Part shown: positions 9,394 through 18,069 of the stretch, in pieces
Layout of the letters: each line of letters begins with the position of its first letter
Numbering within the stretch: position 1 is the first letter of the stretch
NCBI RefSeq assembly: GCF_002844555.1
Contig: NZ_PJNI01000007.1
Coordinates: forward strand, 170,072-234,071
DNA length: 64,000 nt
Origin: Brumimicrobium salinarum
GTDB taxonomy: Bacteria; Bacteroidota; Bacteroidia; Flavobacteriales_D; Crocinitomicaceae
Reading direction: 5' to 3'
Translations under genes and position numbers: made by a program
Notes under the pieces: model-generated
Seen by the model: only the letters and a program-made list of their open reading frames with translations
Told to the model about the DNA's origin: nothing
Databases searched by the model: none

Positions 9394-10422
9394 TTACTTT
9401 CTCCACAAATCAAAATCTGTGCGTAAAGAAATAAGGTTATTAAACCCAGCACTTGAAAATACAACTAACCCATAATCAATTGTAAATCTTTTAAAGTTTA
9501 AACCAGCACCAAAAGAAAAACCACCCATTCCAGGTCTGTTTTCAACCAGCATTTCTCTTCTTTGGTTATAATCAAAAGCACCTCTAATACGTACTGTTTT
9601 TCCAATAAGCGCTTCCACTTGAAAAATAAAATGTCTGCCTAACTTTTCACCAAATCCAGCTTTTTCGACTGGAACTTCTTTACCTGTTAATGGGTCAATT
9701 GTTGGTTTAGCATTAGGATCATCGTAGGTTAAATCCCATTGGTTTAAGTGATGGGCCACAATAGAAAACCGAAAAGGAGCATGTGCGAGTTTGTGTGATA
9801 CACCTAACATGGCTTGAATTGGTAAAGGAGATCTCGTTTTATTTGTATAAGTCGAGAGCTGTGCTCCAATATTTTTCACTACTGCGGAAACAGTTGTTCT
9901 TTCATTTGTGCTGCGGTACATTCCTGCAAAATCAAAGGCAATGCCCATGGAGTTGTAAGACTCTAATTGTGACCAAATCAAATTAAAAGTAGCACCAATG
10001 GATATGTTTTTATTTAGCGTTCTTCCGATACTTCCGCCAAGTGCAAAATCGCCTGCAGAAAAAGTTCCAATCTTTTCTCCTTCTATATTCATTCGATCCA
10101 TCTGTCCATAAGCAACATATCTTAGATGTAGTGCACCTGTGCCAACCTTGTTAATGTCATGTGCATAGGCAACCATTCCATGATTAATACCCCCTGCAAG
10201 TAATGCTTGGTTGAAGCCAGCAGAGTTGCTCATTTTCGTATTAAATGCGGCTGGATTTTGAATACCCACATTGATGTCATTGTCAAAGGCGGTGATAAAT
10301 TGCCTTCCTAGTGATGCAGCTCTTGCGTTATAAGGTAAATCAAGAAACGGAAAAGCATTTTTACCTCCAGTTTGTCCAAAAAGGGTAATTGGAATGAGAA
10401 GAATTATTAAAAGTTGTTTCAT
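9394..10422 (-). CDS. porQ: Type IX secretion system protein PorQ
   Basis: A 342-residue outer-membrane beta-barrel protein of the PorV/PorQ group (FadL-like). It has a signal peptide (MKQLLIILLIPITLFGQ) and the family's characteristic N-terminal region NAFPFLDLPYNARAASLG, with IQNPAAFNTKMS following; the C terminus ends in a barrel strand with terminal WRK. PorQ works with PorU, PorV and PorZ in the T9SS attachment complex that cleaves and anchors cargo at the cell surface (established in Porphyromonas). It follows a phosphoesterase gene by 59 bases on the same strand. No other T9SS gene lies in the window, which is usual since these genes are scattered. Confidence 0.85.
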   Translation of the reverse strand: MKQLLIILLIPITLFGQTGGKNAFPFLDLPYNARAASLGRQFITAFDNDINVGIQNPAAFNTKMSNSAGFNQALLAGGINHGMVAYAHDINKVGTGALHLRYVAYGQMDRMNIEGEKIGTFSAGDFALGGSIGRTLNKNISIGATFNLIWSQLESYNSMGIAFDFAGMYRSTNERTTVSAVVKNIGAQLSTYTNKTRSPLPIQAMLGVSHKLAHAPFRFSIVAHHLNQWDLTYDDPNAKPTIDPLTGKEVPVEKAGFGEKLGRHFIFQVEALIGKTVRIRGAFDYNQRREMLVENRPGMGGFSFGAGLNFKRFTIDYGLVVFSSAGFNNLISLRTDFDLWRK

Positions 10423-10481
10423 TTGAATTTAATGAACGGATTAATTTATAAAAAATTGTTAATAGATGAATATAAAAATGA

Positions 10482-10988
10482 TTATTTATTTTTTCCACGA
10501 ACCCCCATTTCAATAACTTCCAAGTTCTTTATTTCTCCTGATAACAAGTCAAACCGCAAGAGTGTTTTTACCGTGTGAAAACCATGATTTCCACAGGCTC
10601 CTGGATTAAGCCACAACATTTGGTGTTTTGGATCAAACTTTACGAGTAAAATGTGTGAATGACCACAAATAAATAGTTGAGGAGCGCCATTTTTATTTAT
10701 TTCCTGTAGTAATGGTTTTGAATATTTTCCAGGTTTACCAGCAATATGCGTCATCAGTACCTCGACACCATTGCGTTCAAAACGTTGAAATTCGGGGAGT
10801 TCACGTCGTATATTTGTACCATCAATATTTCCGTAAACGCCAACCAAAGGCTTGAAAGCACTTAATTTTTCAAGTATCGTTATATCCCCAACATCTCCAG
10901 CATGCCATATTTCATCCACGTCTTTAAAATACGTAAATACTCTTTCATCTAGAAAACTATGGGTGTCAGAAAGTAAACCTATTTTCAT
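10482..10988 (-). CDS. YfcE/MJ0936-family metallophosphoesterase
   Basis: A 168-residue calcineurin-like phosphoesterase with the full metal-binding set: D8-T-H10, G31-D32, G53-N54, H81 and GHSH at 109-112. Members hydrolyse phosphodiesters with a two-metal centre; the physiological substrate of most YfcE-type proteins is unknown. Length is normal and there is no signal peptide, so it is cytoplasmic. It lies 59 bases upstream of porQ on the same strand, probably cotranscribed, but no functional link is known. Confidence 0.88.
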   Translation of the reverse strand: MKIGLLSDTHSFLDERVFTYFKDVDEIWHAGDVGDITILEKLSAFKPLVGVYGNIDGTNIRRELPEFQRFERNGVEVLMTHIAGKPGKYSKPLLQEINKNGAPQLFICGHSHILLVKFDPKHQMLWLNPGACGNHGFHTVKTLLRFDLLSGEIKNLEVIEMGVRGKNK

Positions 10989-11013
10989 ACTTTATTTCAA
11001 TTCATCACAATAA

Positions 11014-11053
11014 AAAAACTTCTGTCTTATAATTATATAAAACAGAAGTTTTT
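11014..11053 (-). terminator. Rho-independent terminator after the chalcone-isomerase-like gene
   Basis: A 12-bp perfect stem (11014-11025 with 11042-11053) closes a 16-base loop, with an A/T-rich tail on the minus strand. It begins about 25 bases past the stop codon. Confidence 0.65.
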
Positions 11054-11077
11054 ATACTTTAAATATTTAAAAAGTCC

Positions 11078-11644
11078 CTATACTTTTCCAAGCATTGCTT
11101 TTTTAACTGAGGCATCTGCAGGCTTTTTCCCAAGCCAAATTCCCCATAGTGCTTTTTTGAATGCTAGACCTTTCGCTCCTCCTAAATGTTTACCATTCAT
11201 ATAAACTTCAATTCCACTAGAAGGTTTGTATATTAAAATGATATCATCTCCTTCTTTAAACTCAACATTGAACAGTTTCATAAATTCGGCAATTTCTGAT
11301 TCACTTGCTTTTCCTTCAGTTGAAGTAGCAAAACCATCTTTGACCGTTTCCACAAACTTATCGCGTGTAACTTTATTTGATAATATTTTTAAACGCATAG
11401 CAGACTCTTCATTTTGATCTATAATGGTTTGTGCATTACTCGTTCTTTCGGGTACGTATAGTGCAGCAACATATAGATTGAAGAAATACTTTTGACGTAA
11501 TCCTGCACCGTTGTATTCAACGACCTTATCACTGATTTTCATTTTTGTAGGAAACTCAGCACCGGCAACAGTAACTTTTTGTGCATTTACAGAAAAGGAA
11601 AGTACAATCGCTGTAAATAAAGAAACAATTAAATTTAATTTCAT
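11078..11644 (-). CDS. Chalcone isomerase-like family protein (periplasmic)
   Basis: A 188-residue protein with a signal peptide (cut near VNAQ, residue 21) and a chalcone-isomerase-like fold, recognised by VAGAEFPTKM, NGAGLRQKYFFNLYVAALYV and the ending FKKALWGIWLGKKPAD. Bacterial members are not flavonoid enzymes; a lipid- or fatty-acid-binding role has been suggested for related proteins, but nothing specific can be said here. It is monocistronic with a terminator downstream and is divergent from a small lipoprotein gene. Confidence 0.8.
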   Translation of the reverse strand: MKLNLIVSLFTAIVLSFSVNAQKVTVAGAEFPTKMKISDKVVEYNGAGLRQKYFFNLYVAALYVPERTSNAQTIIDQNEESAMRLKILSNKVTRDKFVETVKDGFATSTEGKASESEIAEFMKLFNVEFKEGDDIILIYKPSSGIEVYMNGKHLGGAKGLAFKKALWGIWLGKKPADASVKKAMLGKV

Positions 11645-11713
11645 AGTTTTGATTTTAATGAATAATGCTTATTTTTAGACAAATCTTATTCCAAATTTAC
11701 AAATAAAATTATT

Positions 11714-11995
11714 ATGAATAAACTATTTACACTATTACTAAGTTCAACTGTACTTTTTTTAGCTTCTTGTGGGGGCGGATGGTCTGATGATCAGAAAAAT
11801 ATGGTTAAAAATGAATGTATTACCGAAGGAGGGTATGATTGTGACTGTTATGTAGACAAAGCAGTTGAAACATTTAAAAATCCTGAAGCTTATAATGCAA
11901 TGGAGGATGCGAAAAAAGAGGCCTTTAATACTGCAATTGAAGATTGTGAAGTAGAAGAGGAGGCTGTTGATGAAGAAAACTTAGAATCCTTCTAA
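11714..11995 (+). CDS. Small acidic lipoprotein
   Basis: A 93-residue protein with a lipoprotein signal peptide (lipobox FLASC, cysteine 19) followed by GGG. The mature part is acidic and contains a cysteine cluster, C-x(8)-CDC, then YVDKAVETFKNP, and a further cysteine near the end; short Bacteroidota lipoproteins with a CxC motif of this kind are common but have no assigned function that I know of. The C terminus is a run of acidic residues. It overlaps the convergent gene by 4 bases. Confidence 0.65.
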   Translation: MNKLFTLLLSSTVLFLASCGGGWSDDQKNMVKNECITEGGYDCDCYVDKAVETFKNPEAYNAMEDAKKEAFNTAIEDCEVEEEAVDEENLESF

Positions 11996-12678
11996 AAATC
12001 GGATTTAAAGAATAAGAAAACAGTGCTTTCATTAGAAATCACTGTTTTTTTGGCTTTATCCTGACCACTCGTTTGCCAATACACAGCCCCTTGCTTAGCT
12101 TGATGAATAACATAATACCAACCTAAATCATTGTTTTCGAATAGTATTTTTTCCCAATCAATTCTATTCACTGTTTTTAAACTTTCGATGTAATGAATAG
12201 TTTGTTGGTTTACCCAAATCACAAATGAGTTTTTTTGTACATTTTTAATTTCATTGATGCGCAAAGACTCACACTTTGTCCCGAAGCAGTCAAGCCAATT
12301 ATAAAAAGCATTCATTGTTTTTGTGCTATCTTCAAACGTCCATGTTAGATATTGAAAATAATTGCTGTCTTTAAAAAGATATATTTCTTCTTTATCGACA
12401 TATCCTAATCGATTTGGCATAAACAATTGATTGTTCTTCTTTAATTTTTCTGTTGAGTCTAAACGAATGGAGGATGCGCGCTTGAGAATTTTCTCGGTCC
12501 GTTTAGATAGCTGAAAAGTATCTGTTTTCACTGAGTCTTCTACGTAATCATATTGTCTTTCGGCTTGTGGAAGAATTTCTTTCGATGAAATTACTTCTGC
12601 TTCTTGTTGTGTGTCGGTTGCACAAGAGGTGATGAGAGAAATGATCAGTATGAAGTAAGCAAATACCCTGTTTTTCAT
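11992..12678 (-). CDS. Hypothetical lipoprotein
   Basis: A 228-residue protein with a lipoprotein signal peptide (IISLITSC, cysteine 19); no known domain recognised. The mature part has a charged N-terminal linker and then a mixed alpha/beta region with several tryptophans (YLTWTF, FYNWLDCFG, FVIWVNQQT). It is the last gene of a tight minus-strand operon behind the methyltransferase and aldolase genes, starting right after the aldolase stop. Its 3' end contains the terminator of the opposite-strand gene. Confidence 0.65.
   Translation of the reverse strand: MKNRVFAYFILIISLITSCATDTQQEAEVISSKEILPQAERQYDYVEDSVKTDTFQLSKRTEKILKRASSIRLDSTEKLKKNNQLFMPNRLGYVDKEEIYLFKDSNYFQYLTWTFEDSTKTMNAFYNWLDCFGTKCESLRINEIKNVQKNSFVIWVNQQTIHYIESLKTVNRIDWEKILFENNDLGWYYVIHQAKQGAVYWQTSGQDKAKKTVISNESTVFLFFKSDF
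12017..12050 (+). terminator. Rho-independent terminator lying inside the convergent coding sequence
   Basis: A nine-base stem (12017-12025 with 12040-12048), an inner TTTC/GAAA stem and loop ATTA, followed by a run of T. It lies 22 bases past the stop of the 93-residue lipoprotein gene and within the last codons of the minus-strand gene. Confidence 0.6.
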
Positions 12679-13701
12679 TTAAGAAATGGTTTTTAAGATA
12701 TGAATGCAATCATTAATGTCCTTATTTGTAATATCTAAATGCGTTACCATTCGAAAGGTTTGTTCGCCAAAAGGCATAAAAAACAATCCTTTTTGAGCGC
12801 ATTTTTGGATAATTTTATCAACGTTTTTATGAGCAGCAACTTTGGCTACGATTATATTTGTTTGTACGGGTAGCACGTTTTCTATCCAAGTTAATTGTTG
12901 TAATTCATTTTCTAATTGTTTAGCGTGCAGGTGATCTTCTTTTAACCTATCGATGTTGTTTTGCATCGCGTATAATCCACCAGCAGCAATAATACCTGCT
13001 TGGCGCATTCCTCCACCCATAACTTTTCTTACGCGTCTTGCACGATCAATAAAATCTTTATTACCCAATAAAATAGAACCAACAGGAGCTCCTAATCCTT
13101 TGGAAAGACATATTGAAATAGAGTCAAAAGGACGGGCATATTCGTGGGGCTGTATTTTATTTTCTATAAGTGCGTTAAAAACACGTGCACCATCTAAATG
13201 CAGCGGAAGGTTATTCGAGTCGCAAACTTTGCGTATTTCTTTAATGGCGTTAAAATCATAAATAGCTCCACCCCCCCGATTCATGGTGTCTTCTAAAGCA
13301 ACTAAACGCGTTAAAGGATAATGGGGGTTTGTGGGGTCTTTTATGTTTTCCGCTACAGCTTCGGCAGTTATTCTTCCCCGATCTCCTTTTAGTAACTGAA
13401 CAGAACATCCACTGTTTTTTGCAATTCCACCCCCTTCATAAAAGTAGATGTGTGCATCCTCTGAACAAATTACTGCATCGCCAGGTTTACAATGCACATT
13501 GATCGCTATTTGATTGGTTTGAGTACCTGAAGCGCAAAACAAAGCCGCTTCTTTATCAAAGTACTTAGCTGCATACGCCTCTAGTTTATTAATAGTAGGA
13601 TCTTCCTGAAACACATCATCTCCTAATGGTGCTTCCATCATAAATAATTTCATAGCTTTACTAGGAAGGGTAACCGTGTCTGATCTTAAATCAATATGCA
13701 T
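12679..13701 (-). CDS. Threonine aldolase family PLP enzyme
   Basis: A 340-residue cytoplasmic enzyme of the beta-eliminating lyase / low-specificity threonine aldolase family, which splits threonine or allo-threonine into glycine and acetaldehyde. Visible signatures: RSDTVT at 6-11, GDDVF at 27-31, HLDGAR (168-173, D170 contacting the PLP ring) and the Schiff-base lysine K201 in LSKGLGAPVGS. Length is normal. It sits between the methyltransferase (3-base gap) and a lipoprotein (no gap), a tight operon. Exact stereospecificity cannot be read from sequence. Confidence 0.9.
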   Translation of the reverse strand: MHIDLRSDTVTLPSKAMKLFMMEAPLGDDVFQEDPTINKLEAYAAKYFDKEAALFCASGTQTNQIAINVHCKPGDAVICSEDAHIYFYEGGGIAKNSGCSVQLLKGDRGRITAEAVAENIKDPTNPHYPLTRLVALEDTMNRGGGAIYDFNAIKEIRKVCDSNNLPLHLDGARVFNALIENKIQPHEYARPFDSISICLSKGLGAPVGSILLGNKDFIDRARRVRKVMGGGMRQAGIIAAGGLYAMQNNIDRLKEDHLHAKQLENELQQLTWIENVLPVQTNIIVAKVAAHKNVDKIIQKCAQKGLFFMPFGEQTFRMVTHLDITNKDINDCIHILKTIS

Positions 13702-13704
13702 GTT

Positions 13705-14346
13705 CTATTTTTTTCGTATTACCATTAATCCATCTCTGATGGGCATAAGTACATTTTCGACACGGGGATCATCTTGAATTTTTTGGTTAAAAATCTTAAG
13801 TGCTTCAGTGTCCTTGTCATTTTTCTTGGTGGGCGCTATTACTTTTCCTGACCACAGTACATTGTCTGCAATAATTATCGATCCACTGGGAAGATCTTTT
13901 ATAAGTAGGTCGTAATAATTACTGTAATTAGTTTTATCTGCATCAATAAACACGAGATCAAAATCTAGATCTAAGGTTGGTACGATTTCCATAGCATCAC
14001 CAACAATCATTTTAATTTTGTTGGAATATCCAGCCTTGTTAATATATTCATTGACCATGTCTTCTAACTCATAATTAACATCTAGGGTAAGAAGCATTCC
14101 ATCTTCATCAAGTCCTTCAGCTAGGCAAATTGCAGAATAACCTGTGTATGTTCCTATTTCTAATATTCTTTTAGGCCGAATCATTTTACTGAACATACTT
14201 AGCGTTCTACCTTGAAGATGTCCAGATAGCATACGTGGTTGAAGGACTTTTATATGGGTTTGCCTGTTGAGTTCTGCGAGTGTATCGGACTCATTGGATG
14301 TATGTGCATTGACATAATCCTCTAATTCTTGTTTTAAAAATTCCAT
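13705..14346 (-). CDS. Class I SAM-dependent O-methyltransferase
   Basis: A 213-residue methyltransferase of the catechol-O-methyltransferase-like family. The SAM-binding motif is EIGTYTGYSA (63-72); metal and substrate residues appear in VFIDADK (132-138) and ADNVLWSG (160-167), as in cation-dependent O-methyltransferases. The acceptor is unknown. It is the first gene of a three-gene minus-strand operon with the aldolase and a lipoprotein, just downstream of rnpB on the same strand. Confidence 0.88.
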   Translation of the reverse strand: MEFLKQELEDYVNAHTSNESDTLAELNRQTHIKVLQPRMLSGHLQGRTLSMFSKMIRPKRILEIGTYTGYSAICLAEGLDEDGMLLTLDVNYELEDMVNEYINKAGYSNKIKMIVGDAMEIVPTLDLDFDLVFIDADKTNYSNYYDLLIKDLPSGSIIIADNVLWSGKVIAPTKKNDKDTEALKIFNQKIQDDPRVENVLMPIRDGLMVIRKK

Positions 14347-14367
14347 GAATCAAAAATAAGAAAAAAA

Positions 14368-14738
14368 CAAAGGCAAACCATAAGCCGGGTTCTGTAAACC
14401 ATCGAAGATGGCTGTTTGTCATTTATCTAGTCCCGAAGTCACCCGCGGGATCAATCGACCTACCCTCCAAGTTGAACGAGCAGTTCTCAAACCTTGGTTT
14501 ACATGGTCTTTCAGTCCGTAAGGTTTACCTAGCCAACGATGTCACCATCGGAGCGGTGAGCTCTTACCTCGCCTTTTCACTATGACCTTGAATATTACTC
14601 CAAGGCTACTTATTTCTGTGGCACTATCTGTAATCTAATTGCTTAGAATCCTTCTCGTTAAGAAGTACGGTGCTCTGTACTGCCCAGACTTTCCTCTCTC
14701 TCGAATAAACGAAACAGCGACAAACTGGTTTGCCTTTG
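14368..14738 (-). ncRNA. rnpB: RNase P RNA (bacterial class A)
   Basis: The RNA subunit of RNase P, which matures tRNA 5' ends. On the minus strand the 5' end begins CAAAGGCAAACCAG and pairs perfectly over 13 bases (14726-14738) with the 3' end (14368-14380), giving helix P1. The conserved 5' core appears as GAGGAAAGTCTGGGC (near 14697), the 3' core as AACCCGGCTTAT (near 14380-14391). Size, about 370 nt, is normal. Boundaries are set by the P1 helix. Confidence 0.93.
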
Positions 14739-14740
14739 GT

Positions 14741-14749
14741 GCAAAAATA
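14741..14749 (-). promoter_or_regulatory. Predicted -7 box of rnpB
   Basis: TATTTTTGC on the minus strand fits the Bacteroidota TAnnTTTG box and lies just upstream of the 5' end of RNase P RNA, so the start point implied by the box agrees with the P1 helix. No good -33 element is visible. Confidence 0.5.
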
Positions 14750-15015
14750 CAATATAACCCGTATTATTTAGCGTATTTTTTACATAAATAAATCATGAAA
14801 TGGTTTGTCTAAAATTTTAAAACCAGCTTTGACCAAAGAAATGTTTTTTATTTCTAAATAAAAGGGTGCAATTATTGGGTTTAGACTGAATCCAAGGATG
14901 GGCTTTCGCTTATTAAATTATAGGATTACCCTATTAAATTATTGCGTATTGAAACAAGTGGTAATTGAATACGAATAAAAAATACGCTAGATTGACTGAT
15001 TTTACATTCTAAGAT

Positions 15016-16086
15016 TTAATATCCAACTCCTATTTCAATGTTGAGATCACTTGGTACAACCTCTCCGGTTGTGTTGTTTCGAAATAAAGTATTTAATGAT
15101 CCTTTCAGAAGTTTTACATTTTGATTGGTTTCACCACTTTCATATTCTACGATTTCATCTATTTCAAATAAAGATTCTTCAGGATTATCCCCCACAGATG
15201 TATATGTTGTGCCATTAATCAATAGGTCAAATTTGGCTTTTGCATCCCAAATTACAGCGGTGTGATGGCCGATTTTCGTAAAATCTTCAACACTAAAATA
15301 ACTGTCAAAACTATTTATGTAGATCTCTTTTTCGAGGGTAACGCTATTTGAAAACTCTACTTGAGCTTTTAGTTTAAAAGTGTTTGGAAGTTCTGAAGCA
15401 TTTAATGTTACGCCCTCTGCGTAAAAATCATCATTAATAAACCATTTTACATTGTTGACAGTAGCGCTACTGGTTAAGGCTTCAGCTTGAAAATTATAAT
15501 TTTGATCAAATTCATAATAAATATCTAAATCAGTGTTTTTTCTGTATCCAACTAGGATAGTGTTGCATGTTTTAGCTTTTGCTCCGTTAATAAATTGTAT
15601 ATCAACACATATTTTATACTTTCCTGGTTCGTATAAAGTTAAGGTTGGAGTATTTTCGGGTTTATCATCAACAAACCAATTAAGCGATTCAATTTCTGAA
15701 TTGTTTTCAAAGTCTTCCTTTTTAATTTCCAATAATTTAGTGTTTCCGAACTCCTCTGCAATCATATACGAAGTTGCGTCGTTAAAGATGTCTATTCCTG
15801 GAATATTAACATCTGCGTTATGTATTTTTATCTTGATAGACTGCTGAGCATTACCAAGGTCTCCATTAAAAATACGAACATTATTCAGCGATGTATGATT
15901 GGCTACCATAACTGCATCATTTTCTCCAGCTTGTATCTCAATAGGAGTTTGTCCAATACTACCTTTTACATTGAAAACGGGTGTGTTTTCCGTTGGAAAT
16001 TGCGGTAGTTCTTCTTTATCACATCCAAAAATAATGGACATAAAAAAGATGAGAACCGTTAAATATGTAATTTCTTTTAATTTCAT
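15016..16086 (-). CDS. Lipoprotein with two PKD-like segments, third gene of a sigma-factor operon
   Basis: A 356-residue lipoprotein (lipobox MSIIFGC, cysteine 22). Two segments resemble PKD/Ig-like domains: about 130-180 (SLNWFVDDKP then YEPGKYKICVDI) and about 205-260 (NNVKWFINDDFYAEG then FKLKAQVEF). The C-terminal third has no recognised family. Its start overlaps the end of the anti-sigma-like gene by 4 bases, so sigma factor, membrane protein and lipoprotein form one operon. A plausible role is an envelope-located partner or sensor for that module; this is inference from position. Confidence 0.6.
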   Translation of the reverse strand: MKLKEITYLTVLIFFMSIIFGCDKEELPQFPTENTPVFNVKGSIGQTPIEIQAGENDAVMVANHTSLNNVRIFNGDLGNAQQSIKIKIHNADVNIPGIDIFNDATSYMIAEEFGNTKLLEIKKEDFENNSEIESLNWFVDDKPENTPTLTLYEPGKYKICVDIQFINGAKAKTCNTILVGYRKNTDLDIYYEFDQNYNFQAEALTSSATVNNVKWFINDDFYAEGVTLNASELPNTFKLKAQVEFSNSVTLEKEIYINSFDSYFSVEDFTKIGHHTAVIWDAKAKFDLLINGTTYTSVGDNPEESLFEIDEIVEYESGETNQNVKLLKGSLNTLFRNNTTGEVVPSDLNIEIGVGY

Positions 16087-17336
16087 TTGATTATGTTAAA
16101 ACGCAAAGTTAATTGTCCATAAATAGGATTAGTTGTTGCTGAATTATTGAAATACACATTGTCATTAATGCGTCCAGATATATTCGTTCCTACTTTTAAT
16201 CCTGCACTAAATCGTTTGCTGATTGTATGTTCTAACCATACATATCCTTGAGTAGAGAACTTGTTAAGACCGTCTTTAGGTCCTTTGTATCTTTTTGTAG
16301 ATTGTAATTGATTGTCTTTATAGAAACTAAGGTCCATTCCTGTGGATAATAAATAATTGGCTTGTACTCCTAATCCAAAGGATGTTTTATTAAATCTATA
16401 TCCAAATTCTAAAGGTACATAAATATCATAAAGACTTTGATAAGATAGATCACTTTGATGGTGACTAACGTCAAATCCATAAACCTTTGCTCTTTGTGAA
16501 ACAACTAAGTCGGCGTTTGATGTGATTTGTGATCCTAAACCAAATCTTAAAAGTACATTATTAAAGTCGGCCTCTATGTTTAAAGACAAATTCACTATTC
16601 CAGATTCAAAAGGTCTGCTGGTTTCATAGTTTTCCATCACTCCACCACTAACTTTAGCGTATAAAGTTATGTTTTTAGTGTTATGTTGAGCCAAGCTAGA
16701 TTCAAAAATATCACCTGGAGGGGCTTGATTTATTCTTTGACTGTACTTTGCGTCTAGCGCTATATCTTTTCCGCTTTTTCCCTCTGTTTGTGTTGGTTCT
16801 TCATCCTCGATCTGTTCTTTTTTGAAAGCGTTGATTGGTCGATGATCAGAATTGGATTGCGTCAAAGTCTTACTCTTTTCATTCTTCTGGCTGAAATAAA
16901 CCTCTTCTTTTGATTGTGGAGCAGTGTTTTTCTTGCTTATAAAATGTTCATTAGTGGGCTTGTCAAAACTATTATTGGTCGTAATTTTATTTTCAGTGAT
17001 TTTAGCAACTTCTGTGTTATTCGTTTTTGACTTTAATGTTGAACTTTCTTCGGTATTTTCATATTGATTATTTTTATTTATACCACTATCTAACGCAACT
17101 TGTGTGTACTTTACCTCTGCGGAATGATTGGTAAATAAAAACAAACCGAGAAAAATTAACATAGAAAATATAGTGGCACCACCTAGCGACCAAAATAAAA
17201 GAATTTTCTTTTTCTTATCCCTTTGTTTTAACAGAGTGCTCATTTCGTTCCAGTATTCAGCTTTGTACTGCGGTGCATTTTCTGCATGTGCAGCATCCCT
17301 GAATAATTGGTCTATATTGTTGAAATCTTTGCTCAT
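16083..17336 (-). CDS. Dma-like anti-sigma protein: one membrane helix plus C-terminal beta-barrel
   Basis: A 417-residue protein with no cleavable signal peptide. Residues 1-43 are a charged cytoplasmic segment (NIDQLFRDAAH, YWNEMSTLLKQR), about 44-68 a single hydrophobic helix, about 69-220 a low-complexity polar linker, and about 224-417 a beta-barrel-like region with alternating strands (FGLGVQANYLLS, FSAGLKVGTN) ending TLRFNIIK. This is the layout of dual-membrane-spanning anti-sigma (Dma) proteins described in Bacteroides. It would hold the sigma factor encoded just upstream (4-base overlap) and release it in response to the outer membrane. The barrel call is by pattern; anti-sigma activity is inferred from operon position. 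Confidence 0.65.
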   Translation of the reverse strand: MSKDFNNIDQLFRDAAHAENAPQYKAEYWNEMSTLLKQRDKKKKILLFWSLGGATIFSMLIFLGLFLFTNHSAEVKYTQVALDSGINKNNQYENTEESSTLKSKTNNTEVAKITENKITTNNSFDKPTNEHFISKKNTAPQSKEEVYFSQKNEKSKTLTQSNSDHRPINAFKKEQIEDEEPTQTEGKSGKDIALDAKYSQRINQAPPGDIFESSLAQHNTKNITLYAKVSGGVMENYETSRPFESGIVNLSLNIEADFNNVLLRFGLGSQITSNADLVVSQRAKVYGFDVSHHQSDLSYQSLYDIYVPLEFGYRFNKTSFGLGVQANYLLSTGMDLSFYKDNQLQSTKRYKGPKDGLNKFSTQGYVWLEHTISKRFSAGLKVGTNISGRINDNVYFNNSATTNPIYGQLTLRFNIIK

Positions 17337-17908
17337 ATAATCAATGTTTTCAATGTTGTTTTCTCTTGTTTCTCAATAAGCGCTTTAAGTTCTTTACGTG
17401 CAACTGATAAATGCCACTTTGAAGTTCCGTCAGACATTTCCATAATTTCACCAATTTCTTTATGATTATAGCCTTCAATGACGTATAACATAAAGACACG
17501 TTTGGTTGCAGGCTTTAAATAATCCAATAAACGCATAATACTAGATTCACCAAAGTTACTTTCTGCTTCATTTTTAATTCCCTCTGAATGATATTCTAAT
17601 TCTCTATCCGTGTCTCGTTTGTGAATTTTTTCTTTGTACTTTTTATTTTTTCTGTATTCATCAATAAGTGTATTGGACATAACCCTTTTAGCCCAAGCCG
17701 CAAAATGAACATCGTCAAGATCTAATTTATTGAGGTTGTCGATAATTTTCATAAAAGCAACGTTGTAAATAGCACGAGCATCTTGTTCATTATTATGATA
17801 CCTCTTGCATATTGGCATCAAAAATTGAAAACAAGCCTCGTACAACTCTTTTTGAGCTTTGCGCTTATTTTTGGCGCATGACTTGAGTAATTTGACATCA
17901 ACATGCAT
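17333..17908 (-). CDS. ECF-type sigma-70 family RNA polymerase sigma factor
   Basis: A 191-residue sigma factor with region 2 (CKRYHNNEQDARAIYNVAFMKI, core-binding and -10 recognition) and region 4 (GYNHKEIGEIMEMSDGTSK, helix-turn-helix for -35 recognition). The ATG at 17908 is preferred to the in-frame TTG at 17947 because AAAGGAG precedes it by about 11 bases and the family N terminus starts here. It is first in a three-gene operon with 4-base overlaps to the Dma-like anti-sigma gene and through it to the lipoprotein. Target promoters are unknown; autoregulation is common for such modules but unseen here. Confidence 0.87.
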   Translation of the reverse strand: MHVDVKLLKSCAKNKRKAQKELYEACFQFLMPICKRYHNNEQDARAIYNVAFMKIIDNLNKLDLDDVHFAAWAKRVMSNTLIDEYRKNKKYKEKIHKRDTDRELEYHSEGIKNEAESNFGESSIMRLLDYLKPATKRVFMLYVIEGYNHKEIGEIMEMSDGTSKWHLSVARKELKALIEKQEKTTLKTLII

Positions 17909-18069
17909 GTAGTTATTAACTCCTTTTATGTTTTTTTTACTTTGCAATTTCCTTAATTATTAAAGCTTTTTTGCACCTCCATGACATTAATACGTATTTT
18001 AATGACAATGGGTTGGTATAAATCATTTATTTTTTCATCTTCGCAACATATTCTAAATTCGAATTTGAA

